A program made the position numbers and the translations under genes. A stretch of DNA of 64,000 bases from Modestobacter sp. L9-4 (GTDB lineage: Bacteria > Actinomycetota > Actinomycetes > Mycobacteriales > Geodermatophilaceae), in assembly GCF_019112525.1 (NCBI RefSeq), contig NZ_CP077800.1, forward strand, positions 62,001-126,000, read 5' to 3'. Positions 58,763 through 64,000 of the stretch are shown one piece after another. Below the pieces are notes generated by a model, which did not search any database, was not told the DNA's origin, and saw only the letters and a program-made list of their open reading frames with translations. The number at the start of each line of letters is the position of its first letter. Within the stretch, counting starts at the first letter, position 1.

Positions 58763-58802
58763 CACGACGGCCCCGGTGGGATCTCCCACCGGGGCCGTCG
58801 TG
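58763..58802. terminator. Bidirectional terminator, perfect 19-base stem
   Basis: CACGACGGCCCCGGTGGGA (58763-58781) pairs with the complementary arm at 58784-58802 with only two bases between. It lies between the convergent rbpA and fxsA genes. Confidence 0.85.
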
Positions 58803-58839
58803 CGTCCCGGCCCCGTCTCAGGGGCAGCGGGGTCCTCCG

Positions 58840-59352
58840 TCAGGGAGCGACCTCGCCCTCGATGACACGGGTGGCCGGACCGGCGCGGAACGGCTCGGCC
58901 GGGCCGGCGACGGGCTCGGTGCGCACCGAGCGGACGTGCACCGGGCCACGCAGCCGGTCGGGCAGGGTGCGCAGCAGCAGCCGGGCGAGGACCGCCCGCG
59001 GCAGCGCCCGGGTGAACGGCAGCAGGCACAGCAGGCCGAGCAGGTCGCCGACGAAACCGGGCAGCACCATCAGCAGCCCGCCCAGTGCGACCAGCCCGGC
59101 GTCGCCCAGTGCCCGGCCGGGGGCCCGGTGCTCCTCGGCGCGCAGCCGCAGCTCCCCCAGTGCCGCGCGGCCCTGCCGGGCCAGCAGCAGGGCGCCCAGG
59201 GCGCTGGTCACCAGGGTCAGGAGCAGCGTCGCGCCCAGGCCGATCCAGGAGGCGACCAGGACGTAGACGACGACCTCGGCGAGCGCGCCGAGGCCGATCG
59301 CCGTCCGCAGCCGGGACGGCCGGCGCTGCGCCGTGGGGTGGATGGTGGCCAT
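58840..59352 (-). CDS. fxsA: FxsA family membrane protein
   Basis: This 170-residue protein matches FxsA, an inner-membrane protein whose overproduction in E. coli relieves exclusion of phage T7 by the F plasmid. It has four hydrophobic segments: LGALAEVVVYVLVASWIGL, ATLLLTLVTSALGALLLA, LGDAGLVALGGLLMVLPGFVGDLLGLLCLLPFTRALP being the family core. GGAGG lies directly upstream of the ATG at 59352. In many actinobacteria it lies between lnt/ppm1 and rbpA; here lnt follows it directly. Function unknown. Confidence 0.88.
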   Translation of the reverse strand: MATIHPTAQRRPSRLRTAIGLGALAEVVVYVLVASWIGLGATLLLTLVTSALGALLLARQGRAALGELRLRAEEHRAPGRALGDAGLVALGGLLMVLPGFVGDLLGLLCLLPFTRALPRAVLARLLLRTLPDRLRGPVHVRSVRTEPVAGPAEPFRAGPATRVIEGEVAP

Positions 59353-59452
59353 GCTGTTCCTCCTCCGCCCGCTCGGTGACAGGGGTCCTGCCACCGACTC
59401 GGGGACGTCACCCGGTCCAACGCACGAGGGGTCGATCGTGCTCCCGGCCGGG

Positions 59453-61042
59453 TCAGGCCCCCGGCGAACGACGGCGCCGCCGCACCGCGACCACGACCGC
59501 ACCCAGGCCCAGGGCGGTGAGCACCCACTCCGGGGACGATCCCAGCCGCTCGGCGAGGGTGCGGGAGTCCCGCTGGGCGATCGGCTCGACGAAGGTGTCG
59601 GCGGTGAACAGCCCCGACTGGTGCACCAGGCTGCCGTCGGGGGCCACGATCGCGCTGATCCCGCTGGTGGCCGCCACGACCACGGTGCGCCCGTACTCGA
59701 CCGCCCGCAGGCGGCTCATGGCCAGCTGCTGGGCGCTCTCGTCGGTGCGGCCGAAGGTGGCGTTGTTGGTCTGCACGACGAGCATGCCCGCACCGGCGTC
59801 CACGACGTCGGAGACCAGGCCGTCGTAGGCGACCTCGAAGCAGATGACGTCACCGACCCGCGCCCCGCCGACGTCCAGGGTGCCCACGCCGGTGCCCTGG
59901 GCGAAGTCGTGACGCACCAGGTCGACCTTCTTGCTGAAGAACCGGAAGAAGGAGCGGTAGGGCACGTACTCGGCCAACGGCACCGGGTGCCGCTTGACGT
60001 AGGTGTCGCCGGGCCCGGTGACCGGGTCCCAGACGATGCCGGTGTTGGACAGCTTGTCGCCAGGCCCCTCGACCACCGCACCGACCAGGATCGGGACGCC
60101 GATGGCACGGGCCGCCTCGCTGATCACCGCGGCGGCGTCGGCGTTGCGGTAGGGGTCGATGTCGGAGCTGTTCTCCGGCCACACCACCAGGTCGGGCTGG
60201 ACCGCCTCCCCGCGGGCGACGGCGTCGGCCAGCGCCAGGGTCTGGCCGGCGTGGTTGTCGAGCACCGCGCGGCGCTGGGCGTTGAAGTCCAGCCCGGCGC
60301 GGGGCACGTTGCCCTGGATGACGGCGACCGTGCGGGTCGGGCCGCCCTCGGTCAGCGACGGACCGGCCAGCGGCAGCCAGGCGAGTGACCCGACCAGCGG
60401 GACGGCGAGGGCGCCCAGGAGCGCGAGCACCGCGGCGCGCCGACCCGGTCGCCGCCGGGCCACCGCGAGGACCGCAGCGGCCAGCAGCGTGCCGGTGAGG
60501 GCGACGGCGAGGCTGACCAGCGGGACCCCGCCGTAGCCGGCGAGCGCGGTGTAGGGGCCCTCGGCCTGGCTGAAGCCCAGCCGGCCCCAGGGGAACCCGC
60601 CCAGCGGCGCCCGGCCGCGCAGCGCCTCGTCGGCGACCCACAGCGCGGCGGCCCACAGCGGCCAGACCGGCAGCCGGGAGACCGCGGCCGCGGCCCCGCC
60701 TAGCAGGGCCAGGTACAGCGCCTCGAACACCGCCAGCGCCAGCCAGGGGAACGAGCCGACGTAGATGCCGGTCCAGGACAGCAGCGGCAGCATGAACGTC
60801 AGGCCGAGGACCAGCCCCAGCCACGCGCCGCTGCGCACCCGCTGCCCGCGCACGGCCAGCGCCAGCGCCATGGGGCCGAGGACCGCCAGAAGCGACAGGT
60901 CGTGGCCGGGGAAGGCGAGGAACAGCGCGAGGCCACCGGCGGCGGCCAGGGCGGTGCGCCACGGCCACCGGGACCGGCGGCGCCCCTCGGGGACGGCGGG
61001 GCTGCCCGCGTCGACCGTGCCGGCCGAGACCGCTGACGCCAC
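59453..61042 (-). CDS. lnt: Apolipoprotein N-acyltransferase
   Basis: This protein of about 529 residues has roughly seven N-terminal transmembrane helices and a nitrilase-type periplasmic domain. The catalytic triad is visible: glutamate in VVWPENSSDIDPYRN, lysine in YVKRHPVPLAEYVP and cysteine in GDVICFEVAYDG. It adds the third acyl chain to lipoproteins. AGGAGG lies 5 bases before the GTG at 61042, better than the upstream ATG at 61102. In mycobacteria Lnt is fused or adjacent to Ppm1, which is absent here between lnt and fxsA. A lipoprotein gene lies 6 kb away. Confidence 0.92.
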   Translation of the reverse strand: MASAVSAGTVDAGSPAVPEGRRRSRWPWRTALAAAGGLALFLAFPGHDLSLLAVLGPMALALAVRGQRVRSGAWLGLVLGLTFMLPLLSWTGIYVGSFPWLALAVFEALYLALLGGAAAAVSRLPVWPLWAAALWVADEALRGRAPLGGFPWGRLGFSQAEGPYTALAGYGGVPLVSLAVALTGTLLAAAVLAVARRRPGRRAAVLALLGALAVPLVGSLAWLPLAGPSLTEGGPTRTVAVIQGNVPRAGLDFNAQRRAVLDNHAGQTLALADAVARGEAVQPDLVVWPENSSDIDPYRNADAAAVISEAARAIGVPILVGAVVEGPGDKLSNTGIVWDPVTGPGDTYVKRHPVPLAEYVPYRSFFRFFSKKVDLVRHDFAQGTGVGTLDVGGARVGDVICFEVAYDGLVSDVVDAGAGMLVVQTNNATFGRTDESAQQLAMSRLRAVEYGRTVVVAATSGISAIVAPDGSLVHQSGLFTADTFVEPIAQRDSRTLAERLGSSPEWVLTALGLGAVVVAVRRRRRSPGA

Positions 61043-61161
61043 GCCCACCTCCTGCTCGTCGGACCGGTCCCCGCTCGGACCGGCCACCGACCAGCATCCC
61101 ACTGCACCGGCGTCTCCCCGCCGACGTCCTGCTCGGGACGCCCCGCGGCGGGGCCGGGGAC

Positions 61162-62679
61162 TCAGCTGAGCGGCAACAGGGGCTCACCGTCGACGAGCAG
61201 CTGACGGCAGGCCGGCCGCTCGCGGGCGGACAGGACGCCGGACAGCGTCAGGCCGGTGGCCCACAGCGCCAGGTCCGCCGGGGCACCCACCGACAGCGGG
61301 CCCTGCGGGTGCTCGGCCCGCGCGGCCACCCACCCGCCGTGGGTGGCCGCGTCGAAGGCGTCGAAGGGCCGCATGCCCGAGCTGCGGGTGGTGTGGTCGA
61401 CCGCGGCGTGAACCCCACCCCACGGGTCCAGCGGCGTGACCGGGGCGTCGCTGCCCAGGGCGACGGTCACGTCGGCGTCCACGAGGTCGGCCAGCGGGTT
61501 GGTCGCGGCCGCCCGGTCCGCACCCAGCCGCTCGGCGTACATCCGGGACGGCCCGCCCCAGGTGGCGTCGAAGGCGGGCTGCACGCTGGCCACCATGCCG
61601 AAGCGGCGCATGAGGTCGATGGCCGCGTCGCTGACCATCTCCACGTGCTCCAGGCGGTGCCGGGAGGCCCGGACGGCGTCGCGCCCCAGCTCCTCGGCCA
61701 CGGCGGTGACCGCGGCCAGCACCTGGTCGACGGCGGCGTCGCCGATGCAGTGGAAGCCGGCCTGCAGCCCGGCCGCCGTGCAGGCGCGGACGTGCTCGAC
61801 CAGTGAGCCCAGTTCGAAGCGCAGCGCACCGGAGGTCTCGGGGCGGTCGGCGTAGGGCTGCGAGAGGGCCGCGGTGTGCGAGCCGAGGGCGCCGTCGCAG
61901 AACAGGTCGCCACCGGCGCCGGCCAGCCCGAGCTCGCGGACGACGTCGAGCCCGCCGCGCTCGGACAGCTCCCCCCAGTAGCCGACCACCCGCGGGCCCG
62001 GGGCACCGGCGACCAGCTCCAGCAGCTCGGCGAGGTCGGTCGCGCTGGAGACCTCGGGGCCGGCCATCTCGTGCACCGTGCCGATGCCCAGCGCGGCCGC
62101 GGCGGCCAGGGTGGCCCGCTGGGCGGTGCGGCGCTGGTCGGCCGGCACCGAGCCGTAGGCGGCGTTGCGGGCCGCAGAGTGGGCGTCGAGCCGCAGCCGC
62201 CCGTCGGGGCTGTAGCCGGCCAGCGCGGTGATGCCGGGGACCCGGTCCAGCAGTGCCGTGGAGACGGTGGCCGAGTGGACGTCGACCCGCGCCAGGTAGG
62301 CCGGCCGGTCGCCCACCACGGCGTCGAGGTCGGCGCGGGTCAGCCCGCGGCCCTCGGGCCAGTCGGTCTCGTCCCAGCCGGTGCCCAGCACCGTGCCGGT
62401 GGGGGCCGCCGCGGTCTGCGCGGCGAGCAGGGCGACGGCGTCCCGCAGGCTGTGTGCGGCGTGCAGGTCCAGCCCGGAGAGCGCCAGGCCGGTGGCGGTG
62501 GCGTGCACGTGCGCGTCGACGAACGCCGGGGTGAGCAGGGCTCCCCCGCCGTCGAGCACCCGGTCCGCGGCGGGCGCGTCGGCCACGGCACCGACCCAGG
62601 CGATCCGCCCGTCGACGACGTGCACGGCCCGCCCGGGGCGGTCGCCCACGGTGACGTCGGTGACCAGCGACCCGCTCAC
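61162..62679 (-). CDS. Amidohydrolase family protein (YtcJ-like)
   Basis: This 505-residue metal-dependent amidohydrolase has the HxH motif FVDAHVHATATGL (about residues 52-64). LFCDGALGSHTAAL, GFHCIGDAAVDQVLAAV (metal histidine), RHRLEHVEMVSD and VALGSDAPVTPLDPW (catalytic aspartate) follow in order. It is of the YtcJ/exoenzyme-regulatory type, whose substrates are mostly unknown. The GTG at 62679 overlaps the stop of the dehydrogenase gene, suggesting one operon with a shared pathway. The product may act on a lysine-derived amide or lactam, which is only a guess. Confidence 0.88.
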   Translation of the reverse strand: MSGSLVTDVTVGDRPGRAVHVVDGRIAWVGAVADAPAADRVLDGGGALLTPAFVDAHVHATATGLALSGLDLHAAHSLRDAVALLAAQTAAAPTGTVLGTGWDETDWPEGRGLTRADLDAVVGDRPAYLARVDVHSATVSTALLDRVPGITALAGYSPDGRLRLDAHSAARNAAYGSVPADQRRTAQRATLAAAAALGIGTVHEMAGPEVSSATDLAELLELVAGAPGPRVVGYWGELSERGGLDVVRELGLAGAGGDLFCDGALGSHTAALSQPYADRPETSGALRFELGSLVEHVRACTAAGLQAGFHCIGDAAVDQVLAAVTAVAEELGRDAVRASRHRLEHVEMVSDAAIDLMRRFGMVASVQPAFDATWGGPSRMYAERLGADRAAATNPLADLVDADVTVALGSDAPVTPLDPWGGVHAAVDHTTRSSGMRPFDAFDAATHGGWVAARAEHPQGPLSVGAPADLALWATGLTLSGVLSARERPACRQLLVDGEPLLPLS

Positions 62680-63704
62680 CGGGCCACCAGGGCGTCGACC
62701 AGGGCCCGCACGCCCGGCGTCCGCCGGTACAGGTCCAGGGCCAGGGCCGCGTGCCCCGGCGTGTAGCCGTTGCCCACCAGCATCGTCACGTCCGTCGCCA
62801 TCCCCTCGGCCGCTCCGGCCGCCGCCTGACTGGCGGGAGCCGGGGAGAAGAAGACCACGGTGCCCCCGTCGGCCGTCGCGAGGACCGCGGCCTGCTCGGC
62901 TCCCGGTGCGTCGACGCACACCACGGTGACGTCGACCGGCTCGCCCACGGCCGCGGCGACGGCCAGCGGGTCGGTGGTGTCGGCCACGACCACGGCGTCG
63001 GCCAGCCGGGCGGCGCGCAGTGCCGCGGCCTCGACCTCGGTGCCCACCACCCCCACCAGCCGGCCGGCCCGGGCGTCGCGGGCAGCGGCCAGGCTCAGGC
63101 ACCCCGACCGGCCGGCCGCGCCCAGCACGGCGACCGCGGGCCGGTGGCCCGACCGGTGCACGACGCGCTCGGTGGTGGCCGGGGCGCCGCAGACACCCAG
63201 CACCGCCAGCGCGGCCTCCTCCGGCAGGTCCTCGGGCAGGACGGCGGCGATGGAGCGGGCGAAGAGCACCGCCGTCCCCGTCGTCGGGACGTGTCGGCTC
63301 GTGCCGTCCCAGGACGTCAGGCCGTCGGTGACCCGCAGCGGGACGCAGGCCAGCGGCAGCAGCGTGGCCACCCGCTGCCCGGGCGCGAGGCCCAGCGGGG
63401 AGTCCAGGCCGACCTCCTCGACGACGCCGACGAGCATGCCGGCGGTGCCGAACGCCGGGTCGTCGAGCTTCCCGCGGCGGTCGATCCCGGCGAGCAGCTC
63501 GGCCCGCACCGCGTCGCCGTCCCGGCCCTGCTGCCCGGCCTGCCAGCCCGCGGCGTCGAGGTCGATGCGCTGCACGGCGACCCGCACCTCGTCCGGGGCC
63601 AGCCGGGGGTTGGCGTCCAGCCGGTGCGCGGCCGCGGGCAGCACGCCCACCGGGTCGAGCGCCCGGTGCACGCCGAGGCTGCGGTGCAGCACGCTCTCGA
63701 GCAC
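62676..63704 (-). CDS. kdd: 3,5-diaminohexanoate dehydrogenase-like protein
   Basis: This 342-residue protein resembles L-erythro-3,5-diaminohexanoate dehydrogenase of lysine fermentation. It opens HRALDPVGVLPAAAHRLDANPRLAPDEVRVAVQRIDLDAAGWQ, then GMLVGVVEEVGLDSPLGLAPGQRVATLLPLACVPLRV. A Rossmann fold (VAVLGAAGRSGCLSLAAARDARAGRLVGVVGTE) binds NAD. GGAGG lies 8 bases before the GTG at 63704. The enzyme needs lysine 2,3-aminomutase and 5,6-aminomutase upstream in the pathway; neither is in the window. The family assignment is from memory of the sequence style and may be wrong in detail. Confidence 0.7.
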   Translation of the reverse strand: MLESVLHRSLGVHRALDPVGVLPAAAHRLDANPRLAPDEVRVAVQRIDLDAAGWQAGQQGRDGDAVRAELLAGIDRRGKLDDPAFGTAGMLVGVVEEVGLDSPLGLAPGQRVATLLPLACVPLRVTDGLTSWDGTSRHVPTTGTAVLFARSIAAVLPEDLPEEAALAVLGVCGAPATTERVVHRSGHRPAVAVLGAAGRSGCLSLAAARDARAGRLVGVVGTEVEAAALRAARLADAVVVADTTDPLAVAAAVGEPVDVTVVCVDAPGAEQAAVLATADGGTVVFFSPAPASQAAAGAAEGMATDVTMLVGNGYTPGHAALALDLYRRTPGVRALVDALVAR

Positions 63705-63801
63705 GGGAAGTCCCTCCGTCGGACCGGGGCCGGTCCCCGGGAGGGCTCATCGTCCCCCGGCGGTGGGTTTCCCCGCCCCCGGACGGCGGTAGCCCGTACC
63801 G

Positions 63802-64000
63802 GTGGAGCTGCTGTGCACCGATCGGCTGCGCCTGCGGGCCTGGACCACCCGGCCCGCCGACCTCGCACGACTGGCCGACGTCTACGGCCGCGACGAGGTG
63901 ACCCGCTGGCTCGGCGGCCCGCCCACGATCGGCCCGGCCGAGCTGGTCGAGCGCTGGCGGCTGGTGCACGAGCTGAACCCGGTGCACGGCTGCTGGGCGG
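63802..64000 (+). CDS. GNAT family N-acetyltransferase, N-terminal fragment
   Basis: The first 66 residues lie in the window and the gene runs off the right end. The start VELLCTDRLRLRAWTTRPADLARLADVYGRDEVTRWLGGP is typical of RimJ/RimL-type GNATs (R-L-x-L-R-x-W, then D-x-x-x-V/T-R-W-L-G). The GTG at 63802 lies 6 bases after TAGCCC, a weak -10-like box. It is divergent from the dehydrogenase gene across 97 bases. The substrate is unknown. Confidence 0.78.
   Translation, partial: MELLCTDRLRLRAWTTRPADLARLADVYGRDEVTRWLGGPPTIGPAELVERWRLVHELNPVHGCWA

Overview
The window is very GC-rich (roughly 75% by eye) and uses GTG starts, ATGA/GTGA gene overlaps and TANNNT -10 boxes throughout. It carries actinobacterial marker genes: rbpA, garA, the Rv1822-Rv1832-type gcv cluster, SARP regulators and mycothiol-type DinB. 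Protein style and gene order suggest a Geodermatophilaceae-like actinomycete (Blastococcus, Geodermatophilus or Modestobacter type). The genus is inference only. I saw no tRNA, rRNA, CRISPR array, insertion sequence or prophage.

Region 1 (1-26 kb) is regulator-dense and accessory-looking. Five very large signal-transduction ATPase regulators lie within 21 kb: two LuxR-type, one XRE/NB-ARC and two SARP/NB-ARC. LysR and AraC regulators are also present. Between them lie small enzymes: GNAT acetyltransferases, an LLM flavin oxidoreductase, a PCMH-type FAD oxidoreductase with a SnoaL-like partner, a cupin, an SDR and a metallo-beta-lactamase-fold hydrolase. No polyketide, NRPS or other biosynthetic core gene is visible. 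Four promoters here share a CGGAYG-N20-YAGSGTCG layout, and a SARP-type tandem heptamer precedes the FAD oxidoreductase.

Region 2 (26-44 kb) is conserved core. It holds wrbA, then the cluster pgsA-like / DUF881 / sbp / DUF881 / gcvH / garA / ftsR-like MerR / DUF151 / ResR-like MerR / gcvP. After these come coaA, a GNAT, a PEBP protein, and a beta-phosphoglucomutase plus GH65 phosphorylase pair.

Region 3 (44-53 kb) holds an M50-like membrane peptidase, a two-component system divergent from an ABC exporter, a WYL regulator divergent from DinB, and an isochorismatase-family hydrolase. The intergenic spaces of 40-50 kb contain four same-strand copies of CCGTTATSCCCAAC. A convincing XerCD dif site lies at 52973-53000, so the window probably spans the replication terminus.

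Region 4 (53-64 kb) holds a small lipoprotein, a Cys-rich small protein, then GDPD / acyltransferase / MFS / thymidine kinase. rbpA follows with a textbook SigR-type promoter (GGAAT-N18-GTT). Facing it are fxsA, lnt, an amidohydrolase and a 3,5-diaminohexanoate dehydrogenase-like gene. A partial GNAT gene runs off the end.
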